Of a stretch of DNA of 64,000 nt, positions 18,650 to 27,625 are shown in pieces (within the stretch, counting starts at the first letter, position 1; the number at the start of each line of letters is the position of its first letter). Location: contig NZ_AUFE01000013.1 in assembly GCF_000426345.1 (NCBI RefSeq), positions 1 to 64,000 of the forward strand. The letters are read 5' to 3'. The notes under the pieces were generated by a model. It worked only from the letters and a program-made list of their open reading frames with translations, made no database searches and had not been told where the DNA came from. The DNA is from Cupriavidus phytohabitans. Its GTDB lineage: Bacteria; Pseudomonadota; Gammaproteobacteria; Burkholderiales; Burkholderiaceae. A program made the translations under genes and the position numbers.

Positions 18650-18664
18650 GCAAAGCTTGTGCCA
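18650..18664 (-). promoter_or_regulatory. Sigma-54 promoter of acxABC
   Basis: On the minus strand TGGCAC-N5-TTGC, a perfect match to the -24/-12 consensus. Predicted transcript start near 18638, about 43 bases before the acxA start at 18595. Fits control by the sigma-54 activator encoded at 19885. Confidence 0.88.
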
Positions 18665-18765
18665 GGCCTGGCCGGCAGCAGGGAGCAGCCCCGCAAGGCG
18701 ATTGAATTCAACGAGTTGCCGGCATTGCCTGGCCACTCCGCTGGCGGCAGCAGGCCTGTCGTCAG

Positions 18766-18812
18766 TGTCCGGATTCACGACGTCCTGCGCAGCGGTGTCC
18801 GGGAATCGGACG
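18766..18812. promoter_or_regulatory. Pair of activator sites (TGTCCGG-N3-CCGGACA type) upstream of acxA
   Basis: Site 1 is TGTCCGG ATT CACGACG (18766-18782) and site 2 is TGTCCGG GAA TCGGACG (18796-18812). Left halves are exact; right halves match CCGGACA in 4 and 5 of 7 positions. Starts are 30 bp apart. Distance to the acx transcript start is about 130-175 bp, typical for sigma-54 enhancers. An AT-rich stretch at 18701-18713 in between could be bent by IHF. Confidence 0.7.
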
Positions 18813-18994
18813 CTTTCTGACCCGGCCGATGCGATTGGCCTCAGGCAAGCGCCCGCGGCATCTGGTAGTTGGAGCGCTGACGGCAGGCCAGCGCGGATTG
18901 CGCCAGGCGTGGCGGCATGAAGGTCTGCCGGTCGCTGCCGTCACGGACAGGAACCTCGACATTCCTGGGCGCCGCCATGCAGATTGCTTGTGGC

Positions 18995-19010
18995 TGGCAC
19001 GCGCTATGCA
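18995..19010 (+). promoter_or_regulatory. Candidate sigma-54 promoter of the LRAT-fold gene
   Basis: TGGCAC GCGCT ATGCA: the -24 element is exact and the -12 element differs from TTGCA by one base, with the invariant GG and GC 10 bp apart. Predicted start near 19022, 16 bp before the ATG at 19038. The site pair at 18766-18812 would lie about 210-255 bp upstream. Confidence 0.5.
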
Positions 19011-19037
19011 CTGGCTTCACGCGAATGGCAGCGAAAT

Positions 19038-19589
19038 ATGGTGAAGCCCATGAAGAATTCAATGAGGTCAAGACGCCTGAATGTCGAAGCGGTTGCCGAC
19101 ATGGACCTGGCGATCGGAACCCATCTCGTCACCAATCGACTTTGGTACACGCATCATGGCGTCTATGCCGGGGCCGGCAAGGTCGTGCACTACGCAGGTC
19201 TGTCGCGGTCACTGCGTCGCGGGCCGGTGCACGAGGTCACGCTCGCGGAATTCGCGCATGGGCATCCGGTCTGGGTCCGGCAAAGCCCCGGCGCCAGGTT
19301 TGCTGGTGCGGAAGCCGTCCAACGCGCCTACTCCCGCATCGGCGAGGATCGCTATCGCCTGATTTCCAATAACTGTGAGCACTTCTGTACGTGGTGCCTA
19401 TATGGCGAGAGCCGCAGCGAGCAGATCGATGTATGGAGGTTCCGGGCAAGCGATGTGGTTGCTGCCGGGATCAGGGTTGTCAGGCTGTTCACGGTCGCAA
19501 CCTCGCTAAGTGTGTCCGCGCTGCGAGCAGTTTCGCGATTCGGATTCGAGGGCCAGATATTCGCGAACTCAACGCAATCCACTTCCTGA
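19038..19589 (+). CDS. LRAT-domain (NlpC/P60-like) protein between acxABC and acxR
   Basis: 183 residues. Lecithin:retinol-acyltransferase fold, a circularly permuted papain-like thiol enzyme. Catalytic set visible: His in YTHHGVYAG (residue 39 or 40), second His in VVHYAG (51), Cys in NNCEHF (113). The C-terminal part (about 138-163) is hydrophobic and may anchor it in the membrane. Bacterial LRAT proteins are acyltransferases or hydrolases of unknown substrate. Start at 19038 is favoured because the candidate sigma-54 start site is near 19022; ATGs at 19050 and 19062 are alternatives with no better ribosome site. Function in acetone metabolism is unknown. Composition is less GC-rich than the flanking core genes. 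Confidence 0.82.
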   Translation: MVKPMKNSMRSRRLNVEAVADMDLAIGTHLVTNRLWYTHHGVYAGAGKVVHYAGLSRSLRRGPVHEVTLAEFAHGHPVWVRQSPGARFAGAEAVQRAYSRIGEDRYRLISNNCEHFCTWCLYGESRSEQIDVWRFRASDVVAAGIRVVRLFTVATSLSVSALRAVSRFGFEGQIFANSTQSTS

Positions 19590-19720
19590 ACCCGCGCGCT
19601 GGCGCATCGGGCTAGGCCGATGGCCAGTCGGCACGGATGGCCTCTCAACATCGGCCACCGTGCTCGGCCGTTCGTGGCGGCTACTGCTGCCGCGCATGTC
19701 GCGCGGGCGCTGGTTGAGGC

Positions 19721-19774
19721 TGTCCGGTTTCCGGACACCTGAAGCCGGGATGACTGGAAACCGGACACCGGACA
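19721..19774. promoter_or_regulatory. Second pair of TGTCCGG-type sites upstream of acxR
   Basis: Site 3 is the perfect palindrome TGTCCGG TTT CCGGACA (19721-19737). Site 4 is TGACTGG AAA CCGGACA (19751-19767), directly followed by another CCGGACA half-site (19768-19774). Site starts are 30 bp apart, the same phasing as upstream of acxA. A weak sigma-70-like promoter (TTGACT-N17-TACGGT, 19827-19855) follows before acxR, so these may serve autoregulation. Confidence 0.7.
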
Positions 19775-19884
19775 CCTTCCGGAGGGCTGTTGCAAAGCAC
19801 AAATTATTGATTTGGAAAGAGATTCATTGACTTGGTGGTGGCACGCGGATACGGTTACTTCAGTCAATTGAGAGCGACCGTCCC

Positions 19885-21903
19885 ATGCCGTTTTCTCGTT
19901 GCGGCACCCTGATTCCCCGCATCGGCGATGAGCCCGTCGTGGCTTCCGCGTGGGAGCATTTTGTGCAGGACCAGCCCCTGGAAGGGGCAGGTGTGCGCAG
20001 CGTCGTCCTGGCGTCGTGGCAGCGGTGTCGTTCCGAGGCCGTTGACCCTGCCAGGCATGCCGCACCGGCGGCTGCAGCCGAACGTGTCCGCCAGTTGCAG
20101 CGGCAGAACCGGGAGCTCTGCGAAGCCGCGCGTCCGGCACTCGAGAGCCTGCGCGACATCCTGCGGGAATGCGGCACGCTCATCATGCTCTGCGACCCGG
20201 GCGGAACCGTTCTCCACCTCAATGGCGAGACCAGGGCCCGCAGCATTGGCGAGGGGATCAACCTGGCCACCGGTGGCTGCTGGAATGAGGATGTCATCGG
20301 CACCAATGCCATCGGTACCGCGATCGCCACCGCTGCTCCGGTTCAGATCCATGCCGACGAGCATTTCTGCCTGGACGTCAAGCGCTGGACCTGCGCCGCC
20401 GCTCCCATTCTTGACCCCTTTAGTCGCACCCTGCTGGGGGTCGTGGATGTTTCCGGCGTCAAGGAAACCTTCCATGGCCACACCTTGGGTCTGGTGGTGG
20501 CTGCTGCCAGGCAGATCGAAGGCGAACTGGCCCGCCGCGACGTTGGTCTGCACGAGCGGCTGCTGACCCGGGCCATTGATCATTTCATCCGTTACGCCAG
20601 CGACTACGTTGTGCTTGTCGACAGCCGCGGACGCATTGTTCGTACGAACGGAAATGCGCAGGCGGCGCGGGAGAGCCATGAAGTCCGGCTGCCCTCGGAA
20701 GTTGGCAGCCAGGTACCAGGACTCAATCTCGCATTGCCCGAAATTGATCGGTCCTGCCAACGCCCGGAATGGCTGCGTCCTGAATGGCTGCACCCGGTGA
20801 AGGACCATGAGGGCATGCTCGGTACGGTGCTGGTGATCCCGCTCGGGACGCGCCAGAATCGAACCACTGTATCGCTGCCCACGGCCACGGCCACGGCCAC
20901 GGCCAGGGCGACAACGGCGGGCGATGCGTTCGGTGAAATCATAGGGGAGAGCGCGGTGCTGGAGGCGATCAAGGCGCGCGCGCGCCGTATCGCCCCTCTC
21001 GATCTGCCGGTGCTGCTCCTTGGCGAGACTGGCGCGGGGAAGGAGCTCTTTGCCAGAGCCCTGCATCGGGCAGGCAACCGCCCCGAGGGGCCGTTCGTTG
21101 CCGTCAATTGCGGCGCTTTCACCCGTGAGCTTCTGGCCAGCGAACTCTTTGGCTATTCCGATGGAGCCTTTACGGGCGCTCGCCGTGGTGGTCTTCCAGG
21201 GAAGTTCGAGCAAGCCGACGGTGGCACGCTCTTCCTCGACGAAGTCGGCGAGCTGCCGCTTGACATGCAGCCCCACCTGTTGCGCGTGCTGCAGGATGGC
21301 ATCGTGGTCCGCCTGGGCGATACCCGCGAGCGGCGCGTTTCGGTGCGCGTCGTCGCAGCCACGAACCGTGATCTGCAGAAGGAGATCTCCGCCGGGCGCT
21401 TCCGCGAAGACCTGTACCACCGCCTCTGCGTGGTCAGCCTGCCACTACCGCCGCTGCGTGATCGGCCTGGCGATATCGAGGCAATCATTGCGCATCTCAA
21501 CAGCAAACTCGCACGCAAGTATGGCTGTACGCCCAAGCAGCTTGAACCCGCCCTGCACCAGACGCTTCTGAGCTATCGCTGGCCGGGCAACATACGTGAG
21601 CTGCAGAACGTCTTCGAGGTGATGTTCGCTCTCAGCGAAGGCGACATTATCGATGCTTCGTTACTACCCCCGAGCATCGCGCAGTCGGTAAAGGACTCAT
21701 TTCCCTCAACCTCGACGCGGATACCTGCCTCATTCGGGCGGCTTGAGGAACTGGAGAGACAAGCGATACTTGATGCGATCGCGAATTCCCACGGAAATAT
21801 TTCTATGGCCGCCCGGACTCTGGGTATTTCGAGGAGTACGTTGTACGTGAAGTTGGCTACGATTCGGGCTGAGCCGGTCTTGGCTCCGCCAGATCATCCG
21901 TAG
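19885..21903 (+). CDS. acxR: Sigma-54-dependent activator of acetone metabolism (AcoR/AcxR type)
   Basis: 672 residues. N-terminal GAF-type sensing region (about 60-240) with [19 protein letters not shown], typical of AcoR-like regulators that sense small ketones or diols. The AAA+ ATPase has Walker [14 protein letters not shown] near 377, the sigma-54 contact loop GAFTGA near 427, Walker [15 protein letters not shown] Fis-type helix-turn-helix at the C-terminus ([20 protein letters not shown]) is present. A Thr-Ala repeat linker encoded by a 6-bp tandem repeat sits between GAF and AAA+. Likely binds the TGTCCGG sites and activates acxABC; this assignment rests on family and position. Confidence 0.9.
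   Translation: MPFSRCGTLIPRIGDEPVVASAWEHFVQDQPLEGAGVRSVVLASWQRCRSEAVDPARHAAPAAAAERVRQLQRQNRELCEAARPALESLRDILRECGTLIMLCDPGGTVLHLNGETRARSIGEGINLATGGCWNEDVIGTNAIGTAIATAAPVQIHADEHFCLDVKRWTCAAAPILDPFSRTLLGVVDVSGVKETFHGHTLGLVVAAARQIEGELARRDVGLHERLLTRAIDHFIRYASDYVVLVDSRGRIVRTNGNAQAARESHEVRLPSEVGSQVPGLNLALPEIDRSCQRPEWLRPEWLHPVKDHEGMLGTVLVIPLGTRQNRTTVSLPTATATATARATTAGDAFGEIIGESAVLEAIKARARRIAPLDLPVLLLGETGAGKELFARALHRAGNRPEGPFVAVNCGAFTRELLASELFGYSDGAFTGARRGGLPGKFEQADGGTLFLDEVGELPLDMQPHLLRVLQDGIVVRLGDTRERRVSVRVVAATNRDLQKEISAGRFREDLYHRLCVVSLPLPPLRDRPGDIEAIIAHLNSKLARKYGCTPKQLEPALHQTLLSYRWPGNIRELQNVFEVMFALSEGDIIDASLLPPSIAQSVKDSFPSTSTRIPASFGRLEELERQAILDAIANSHGNISMAARTLGISRSTLYVKLATIRAEPVLAPPDHP
20881..20904 (+). 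repeat. Four tandem ACGGCC hexamers inside acxR
   Basis: 24 bp of perfect repeat encoding Thr-Ala dipeptides in the linker between the sensor and ATPase domains. Unit gain or loss keeps the frame. Confidence 0.9.
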
Positions 21904-21973
21904 GCAGTCCAAAGCGGAGCGCAGCAGCAACAGTATTCGCGAGTTCCCGCCTTTCCCGGAATTCCTCGGTAAA

Positions 21974-22004
21974 CTAAAAAAAACGCCCCGCAATACTGCG
22001 GGGC
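21974..22004 (-). terminator. Rho-independent terminator of dctABD
   Basis: On the minus strand a CCCCGC/GCGGGG stem with loop AGTATT (GGCCCCGCAGTATTGCGGGG) followed by CGTTTTTTTT. It lies about 130 bp beyond the dctD stop. On the plus strand the A-run precedes the stem, so it does not terminate acxR efficiently. Confidence 0.85.
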
Positions 22005-22131
22005 CATCAATTACCACGAAGACTGATACAGCCGGCAGGGCACCTGCCAATGCCACAACCGCATGCGAAGCATAGAAAACCAATGTGACGCCCACATGGC
22101 AACAAGGTGAACACCCAATGACAGCCAAAGA

Positions 22132-23469
22132 TCAAAGCCCATAGCGCTTGATCTTGTCATACAGCGTAGCCTTGCCAACCTGCAGCAGATCAGCCGCCTG
22201 ACTGACGGCGCCCCCCGTCCGCGCCAGCGCATCGGCAATCACCGCCCGCTCATAGCGCTCCATCCGTTCCCGCAGCGGGGCGGTCTCGTCTGATGCCGCA
22301 GCCTGCGCACCAGCCTGACCTCCCTCCGGCACCCCCAACACCAGCCGGTCCGCCGCATTCCGCAACTCCCGCACATTCCCCGGCCAAGGCCGCTGCTGCA
22401 GCGCCTGCCGCTGCGTCTCCGACAGGATCGGCGCCGGCCGCTGATAACGCACCGCCGCCACCAGCATGAAATGCTCGAACAGCGCCACGATATCCTCGCG
22501 CCGCTCCCGCAAGGGCGGCAGCGCAATCGTGACCACGTTCAGCCGGTAATACAGGTCTTCGCGAAACATGCCCTGCGCCACCAGCGCATCCATATCCCCC
22601 TTGGCCGCCGCCACGATCCGCACATCGATCTTCACCGACGCATTCGACCCCAGGCGCTCGAGCGTCCCTTCCTGCAGGACCCGCAACAGCTTGACCTGCA
22701 GCGCCAGCGGCATGCTTTCGATCTCATCGAGAAAGAGCGTCCCGCCCGAAGCGTGCTCCAGCTTGCCGATGCGTCGCTTGCCCGCTCCGGTGAAAGCGCC
22801 GGCCTCATGCCCGAACATCTCGCTCTCGAAGATAGCCTCGGGCACCGCCCCGCAGTTCAGCGCAATGAACGGACCCTCGGCGCGACCGGACAGCGCATGC
22901 AGGCTGCGCGCCACCAGTTCCTTGCCAGTGCCGGTCTCGCCATTGATCATCACCGGCACGTCAGTCGGCGCCACGTTGGCCACCAGCGCCCGCACCTGCT
23001 CGATCGCCGGCGAACGCCCGATGATCCGCGTACCCGCGGCGGGACCGGCCAGCTCACGCCGCAACGCCTGGTTCTCCAGTTCGAGCGCCCGCCGCTCCAG
23101 CGCCCGGCGCACGGTGTCCGTCAGCCGGTCGGCCCCGAAAGGCTTCTCGATAAAGTCATACGCGCCTTCACGCATTGCCTGCACGGCCATCGTGATATCG
23201 CCGTGCCCCGTCACCAGCACCACCGGCACACCCGGCGCCGCGTTGCGGCAATGCTGCAGCAGATCCAGCCCGCTGGCGCCGGGCAATCGCACGTCGGACA
23301 CCAGCACGCCGGGAAAGCCCGCATGCAGATGCGGAATGGCGGCTTCGGCCGATGGCAGCGCCAGCACGGTAAAGCCAGCCAGCTCCAGGCTTTGCGCGGT
23401 GGCCTGCCGCACCAGCGGCTCGTCTTCGACAAACAGGACACGCAGACCGTCTTGCATGGCAATGCTCAT
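22132..23469 (-). CDS. dctD: C4-dicarboxylate response regulator DctD (NtrC family)
   Basis: 445 residues. Receiver domain with acidic pair ED at 15-16 and phospho-acceptor Asp59 (VSDVRLPG); central AAA+ domain with NGETGTGKELVARSLHA, the sigma-54 loop EAGAFTGAGKR and [14 protein letters not shown]-terminal Fis HTH with GGAVSQAADLLQVGKATLYDKIK. Its start codon overlaps the dctB stop (ATGA), indicating translational coupling. Phosphorylated DctD should activate the sigma-54 promoter of dctA found at 26950-26964. Confidence 0.95.
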   Translation of the reverse strand: MSIAMQDGLRVLFVEDEPLVRQATAQSLELAGFTVLALPSAEAAIPHLHAGFPGVLVSDVRLPGASGLDLLQHCRNAAPGVPVVLVTGHGDITMAVQAMREGAYDFIEKPFGADRLTDTVRRALERRALELENQALRRELAGPAAGTRIIGRSPAIEQVRALVANVAPTDVPVMINGETGTGKELVARSLHALSGRAEGPFIALNCGAVPEAIFESEMFGHEAGAFTGAGKRRIGKLEHASGGTLFLDEIESMPLALQVKLLRVLQEGTLERLGSNASVKIDVRIVAAAKGDMDALVAQGMFREDLYYRLNVVTIALPPLRERREDIVALFEHFMLVAAVRYQRPAPILSETQRQALQQRPWPGNVRELRNAADRLVLGVPEGGQAGAQAAASDETAPLRERMERYERAVIADALARTGGAVSQAADLLQVGKATLYDKIKRYGL

Positions 23470-25472
23470 TGGGGAGTGGAAACCGGCAGCGCCGCGTTCG
23501 CGCTGGGGCTGGCCGGCGCGCGCGCCAGCACCAGCGTGAACTGGGCGCCGCCGCCGGGCACGTTGGCCACGCTGAGCTGGCCGCCGAACTCGCGCACGAT
23601 CGATGATGAGATCGCCAGCCCCAGCCCCAGGCCCTGCCCGGTTTCCTTGGTGGTGAAGAAAGGTTCGAACAGGCGCGGCAGCGCTTCCGGCGCGATGCCG
23701 GTGCCGTTGTCGCGCACGGCGAGGGTGACGGTGCCGGCATCGGAGTGCACGTCGATGTCGATGCGGCCTTGCGCCTGCGCCGCCGAGGCGATGGCATCGA
23801 GCGCATTGCCGATCAGGTTCAGCAGCACCTGTTCAAGCTTGAGTTCGTCGGCTCGCACGGACAGGCCGGGCTGTTCGTCGAGGCCGGCCACGCTGACCGT
23901 CACCTCGCCCAGCCGCGGCGCCAGCAGCGCCAGCACGTGATCGAGCGCGGTGCGCACCACCACTGGCCGCCGCACCGGGCGCGCCTTGCCGGCGAACAGC
24001 TTGAGCTGGCCGGTGATCTTGCCCATGCGCTCGGTCAGGTCGGCGATGGCCGTCAGGTTGCCTTCGGCGGCAGCAAGCTGGCCGCGTTCAAGCAGCACGC
24101 GCGTGTTGTCGGAGAATGTGCGCAGCGCCGCCAGCGGCTGGTTCAGCTCATGCGTGATGCCGGCCGCCATCTGCCCCAGCGCGGCCAGCTTGCTGGCCTG
24201 CACCAGTTCGTCCTGCGCCGCGCGTAGCTCGCTTTCGGCGCGGGTGCGCTCGGCAACCTGTTCCTCGAGCTTTTCGTTGATCGCCATCAGGTCGGCGGTA
24301 CGCGCTTCCACGCGCCGTTCCAGCTCGTCATACGCCGCTTCCAGCAGCCGCCGGCTGTATTGCATGTCGCGCGCGCGTTGGCGGCGCTGGCGCCAGTTGA
24401 CCAGCAGCAGGCAGATGCAGGCATAGGCCAGCGCCGCCGCCACGGTGGCGTTGCGCGCATTGGCCAGCACCGGCTCCAGCGGTGCCATCACCTGCATGGT
24501 CCAGTCGGCCGGGCCGACGGTGCGGCCCAGTTCCAGGTAGCGGTCGGCGCGCTGGGTGGCGTCGGAGGTAAAGGTGGTGCGGGCCGCGGGCGACTCGTCG
24601 CGCACGCGTACCAGGCGCGCGTTGGCGCCCAGCGTGGTCTGCGCGAGCCAGCGCGTGACAGGCGAATCCAGTGGCTCCAGCGGCAGCGGGGTGACCGCGC
24701 GGCCGTGGTACTGGCGCGTGCTCTGCATTTCGGCCTGCAGCGCCGGCGGCAGCGGTTGCAGCGTGCGGTACTGCCACGCCGGCACCGACGACAGGAAGAT
24801 CACGCCATGGTCGTCGCTGACCATCAGCGGCTCGGCGCCGCTGCCGGCGCGCTGGAACCACTCCAGGTTGAGCTTGACCACGGTGACGCCGATGACCTTG
24901 CCGCCGGATTCCACCGGCTGCGCGATGTAGTAGCCGGGTTCGTCGCTGGTGATGCCGATGGCGTAGAAGCGGCCCATCCTGCCGCCCGCGGCGATCTGGA
25001 AGTAGGGGCGGAAGCGGTAGTCGGTGCCGACGAAGCTGCCGGGCTGGCCATGGTTGCTGGCGGCCAGCGCAATGCCGTTGGCGGCGATCACATAGGTGGC
25101 CGACGCATGCGCGCGCCGGTTGACCTCGGCCAGGTAGTGGTTGGCGGCGGCGACGCGCGCCGGGTCGTGGGGAGATTCGAGCAGCCCGCGCACGAAGGGG
25201 TGCAGCGACACCAGCGCGGGCAGGAATTCGTAGCGGTCGAGGGTGCTTTCGAGCGTGGCGGCGTAGCGGTCGGCACGCGTGGCGGTGCTCTGCTGCAGCG
25301 CGGCCAGGCCGCGCTGGAACGACACCAGCCAGGTCAGCCCGCATAGCAGCAGCAGGCCCGCCAACAGTGCGACGGCGAAACCCCACCACCGGCTGCTGCC
25401 GGTGTCCGGCGCATGCACCGCGCGGGTGGCGGCGGGATCATGCACGGCGAGGAAATCGTCGGAGTGTGGCAT
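23466..25472 (-). CDS. dctB: C4-dicarboxylate sensor histidine kinase DctB
   Basis: 668 residues from ATG 25472 (29 extra upstream codons lack support). A transmembrane helix near residues 24-45 and another near 325-345 bracket a periplasmic double-Cache sensing domain. These are followed by a coiled coil (EERVEARTADLMAINEKLEEQV-type segment), the H-box GITHELNQPLAALR, and an ATPase domain with NLIGNALDA, DNGTGI and GLGLGLAIS. Senses succinate, fumarate or malate and phosphorylates DctD. Located 89 bp after dctA. Confidence 0.94.
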   Translation of the reverse strand: MPHSDDFLAVHDPAATRAVHAPDTGSSRWWGFAVALLAGLLLLCGLTWLVSFQRGLAALQQSTATRADRYAATLESTLDRYEFLPALVSLHPFVRGLLESPHDPARVAAANHYLAEVNRRAHASATYVIAANGIALAASNHGQPGSFVGTDYRFRPYFQIAAGGRMGRFYAIGITSDEPGYYIAQPVESGGKVIGVTVVKLNLEWFQRAGSGAEPLMVSDDHGVIFLSSVPAWQYRTLQPLPPALQAEMQSTRQYHGRAVTPLPLEPLDSPVTRWLAQTTLGANARLVRVRDESPAARTTFTSDATQRADRYLELGRTVGPADWTMQVMAPLEPVLANARNATVAAALAYACICLLLVNWRQRRQRARDMQYSRRLLEAAYDELERRVEARTADLMAINEKLEEQVAERTRAESELRAAQDELVQASKLAALGQMAAGITHELNQPLAALRTFSDNTRVLLERGQLAAAEGNLTAIADLTERMGKITGQLKLFAGKARPVRRPVVVRTALDHVLALLAPRLGEVTVSVAGLDEQPGLSVRADELKLEQVLLNLIGNALDAIASAAQAQGRIDIDVHSDAGTVTLAVRDNGTGIAPEALPRLFEPFFTTKETGQGLGLGLAISSSIVREFGGQLSVANVPGGGAQFTLVLARAPASPSANAALPVSTPQ

Positions 25473-25561
25473 CGGCGCGCGCGAGGGCTGTCGCGCCGAT
25501 GATACCCGCTGGCGGGCGGCCGGGGCAGCTGCCCATGCGGCCAACCCGCCGCGGTGCACTT

Positions 25562-26860
25562 TTAGCGGGCGCCCTGGCCGGCCTGTGCAAGGTCGTCGGC
25601 ATTGCTGCCGCCGCCCTGCAGCACCTGCGCCAGGCGCTTGCGGTCAAGCTCGCGTTCCCAGGCAGACACCACCACCGTGGCCACGCCGTTGCCGATGATG
25701 TTGGTCAGCGCGCGGCACTCGCTCATGAAGCGGTCGATGCCCAGGATCAGCACCATGCCCGCCACCGGGATGGTCGGCACCACCGCCAGCGTCGCGGCCA
25801 GCGTGATGAAGCCGGAGCCGGTCACGCCGCTCGCGCCCTTGGAGGTGATCATTGCCACCGCCAGGATGGTCAGCTGCTGCATCCACGTCAGTTCGATGCC
25901 GGTGGCCTGCGCGATGAAGATCACCGCCATCGTCATGTAGATGTTGGTGCCGTCCAGGTTGAACGAATAGCCGGTAGGCACCACCAGGCCCACTACCGAC
26001 TTGGAGCAGCCCAGCTTCTCCAGCTTCTCCATCATGTGCGGCAGTGCGGCCTCGGACGAGCTGGTGCCCAGCACGATCAGCAGCTCTTCCTTGATGTACG
26101 AGATAAAGCGCACGATGCTGAAGCCGGTCATGCGCGCGATCGTGCCCAGCACCACCAGCACGAAGATGATGGCCGTGAAGTAGAAGGTGCCGATCAGCTT
26201 CAGCAGCGGCACCAGCGAGCCCAGGCCGTACTTGCCGATGGTGAACGCGATCGCGCCGAAGGCGCCGATCGGGGCCACCTTGGTGATCACGTGCACGATA
26301 TGGAAGAACACCTTGGAGACCTGCTCGATCATCTGCACCACGAAGCGGGCGCGTTCGCCGAGCGTGGCCAGCGCGGCGCCGAAGAACAGCGACACCAGCA
26401 GGATCTGCAGGATGTCGCCATTGGCGAAGGCGCTGAAGACCGTCTCCGGGATGATGTGCATGAAGAATTCGACCGTGCTCTGGCCGTGCGCCTTCGACAC
26501 GTATTGGGCGATCGCCTTGGTGTCCAGCGTCGACGGATCGATGTTGAAGCCCACGCCCGGCTTGAGCAGGTGCGCGGCGCCCAGGCCGATCAGCAGCGCG
26601 AAGGTCGACACCACTTCAAAGTAAAGCAGCGCCTTGCCGCCGACGCGGCCGACCTTCTTCATGTCGCTCATGCCGGCCATGCCGGTCACCACGGTACAGA
26701 AGATGATCGGGCCGATAATCATCTTGATCAGCTTGATGAAGCCATCGCCCAGCGGCTTCATGGCCACGCCCGTGTCGGGCCAGTAATGCCCCAGCAGGAT
26801 GCCGACCAGGATGGCGAACAGCACCTGCACATACAGGATCTTGTAGAAGGGTTTCTTCAT
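25562..26860 (-). CDS. dctA: C4-dicarboxylate:cation symporter DctA
   Basis: 432-residue inner-membrane DAACS-family carrier for succinate, fumarate and malate. Start at ATG 26860 ([17 protein letters not shown]); the longer frame runs back to the sigma-54 promoter and is rejected. Family motifs are [17 protein letters not shown] (serine-rich re-entrant loop), [15 protein letters not shown], and [19 protein letters not shown]. First gene of dctA-dctB-dctD. Confidence 0.96.
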   Translation of the reverse strand: MKKPFYKILYVQVLFAILVGILLGHYWPDTGVAMKPLGDGFIKLIKMIIGPIIFCTVVTGMAGMSDMKKVGRVGGKALLYFEVVSTFALLIGLGAAHLLKPGVGFNIDPSTLDTKAIAQYVSKAHGQSTVEFFMHIIPETVFSAFANGDILQILLVSLFFGAALATLGERARFVVQMIEQVSKVFFHIVHVITKVAPIGAFGAIAFTIGKYGLGSLVPLLKLIGTFYFTAIIFVLVVLGTIARMTGFSIVRFISYIKEELLIVLGTSSSEAALPHMMEKLEKLGCSKSVVGLVVPTGYSFNLDGTNIYMTMAVIFIAQATGIELTWMQQLTILAVAMITSKGASGVTGSGFITLAATLAVVPTIPVAGMVLILGIDRFMSECRALTNIIGNGVATVVVSAWERELDRKRLAQVLQGGGSNADDLAQAGQGAR

Positions 26861-26949
26861 GGTGTCGTCCTCGGTGTTGACCGTACCCGGGGCGATGGCG
26901 CCGCGGGCGCGCGCCGTCACGGTTGCGGCGCGTTCAGGGAAGGGAATTT

Positions 26950-26964
26950 GCAACCGGCGTGCCA
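26950..26964 (-). promoter_or_regulatory. Sigma-54 promoter of dctA
   Basis: Minus-strand TGGCAC GCCGG TTGCA, a perfect -24/-12 element. Predicted start near 26938, giving a leader of about 78 bases before the dctA ATG. Confidence 0.9.
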
Positions 26965-27033
26965 GTCCAACCGGTATCGCTAACTGATTGATTCACAAGG
27001 AAACGCTGCCGTTGCCGGGGCGATGGGCCTCCG

Positions 27034-27076
27034 GGATTCCGGAAATCCGGAATCCGCGCTTCCGGGGATTCGGAAT
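27034..27076. promoter_or_regulatory. Tandem palindromic DctD-type enhancer sites
   Basis: Site A contains GGATTCCGG-N4-CCGGAATCC (27034-27055), a perfect 9-bp inverted repeat. Site B is CTTCCGG GGAT TCGGAAT (27059-27076). Starts of the equivalent 18-bp cores are 23 bp apart, about two helical turns. They lie about 95-140 bp upstream of the predicted dctA start, as expected for DctD. The remaining gap up to 27257 shows only a TATAAT-like box at 27183-27188 for the next gene. Confidence 0.7.
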
Positions 27077-27257
27077 GCCGAAGGCGGCAAAGGTGGCTGA
27101 GGCGCCACCTGGGCGGTGGGCGTGCGGCGGCTAATGGCGTTGCGCGGGTGCCGGAAGGCGCGGGCGGCCCGCCATGACGCCGTATAATTCCGAGCTTCCG
27201 TTCAATGTCCTGCGGCCATGCCGCCGCGCGGGCCCGCCCTCCTTGTCACCGCATCGC

Positions 27258-27578
27258 ATGAGCAGCTACTACCAGCACCACGTCTTCTTCTGCCTGAACC
27301 AGCGCGAGGCTGGCGAGAACTGCTGCGCCAACCACAACGCCAAGGCCATGCAGGAATACGCCAAGAAGCGCTGCAAGGAACTCGGCATTGCCGGCGGCGA
27401 AGGCCGCGTGCGCATCAACAAGGCGGGCTGCCTGAACCGGTGTGAACTCGGGCCGGTGCTGGTGGTCTACCCCGAGGCAATTTGGTACACCTTTGTGGAC
27501 GAGCACGACATCGATGAAATCATCGACAGCCACCTGCTCAACGGCAAGCCGGTCGAGCGGCTGATGGTGGACCGCTGA
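27258..27578 (+). CDS. (2Fe-2S) ferredoxin of the thioredoxin-fold type
   Basis: 106 residues from ATG 27258 (an earlier in-frame ATG at 27174 overlaps the -10 region). Cys arrangement FFCLNQREAGENCC ... AGCLNRCELGP corresponds to the C-x10-12-C ... C-x3-C pattern of Shethna-type/thioredoxin-like 2Fe-2S ferredoxins. Electron-transfer partner unknown. The conserved neighbour is the hydrolase at 27721. Confidence 0.87.
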   Translation: MSSYYQHHVFFCLNQREAGENCCANHNAKAMQEYAKKRCKELGIAGGEGRVRINKAGCLNRCELGPVLVVYPEAIWYTFVDEHDIDEIIDSHLLNGKPVERLMVDR

Positions 27579-27625
27579 ACGAGAACGGAATCCGCGGCGC
27601 TGCCGATGACGCAGCGCCGATGCCA

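Noticed and set aside
16469..18820. Plus-strand frame of 783 codons opposite acxA
   Set aside because: No recognisable domain and fully antisense to a secure gene.
19839..19855. TGGCAC followed by GCGGATACGG upstream of acxR as a sigma-54 promoter
   Set aside because: The -12 GC element is missing at the required spacing.
22011..22142. 43-codon Trp-rich frame overlapping the dctD stop and ending just before the terminator
   Set aside because: No ribosome site of its own, and two other frames are equally open; too little support.
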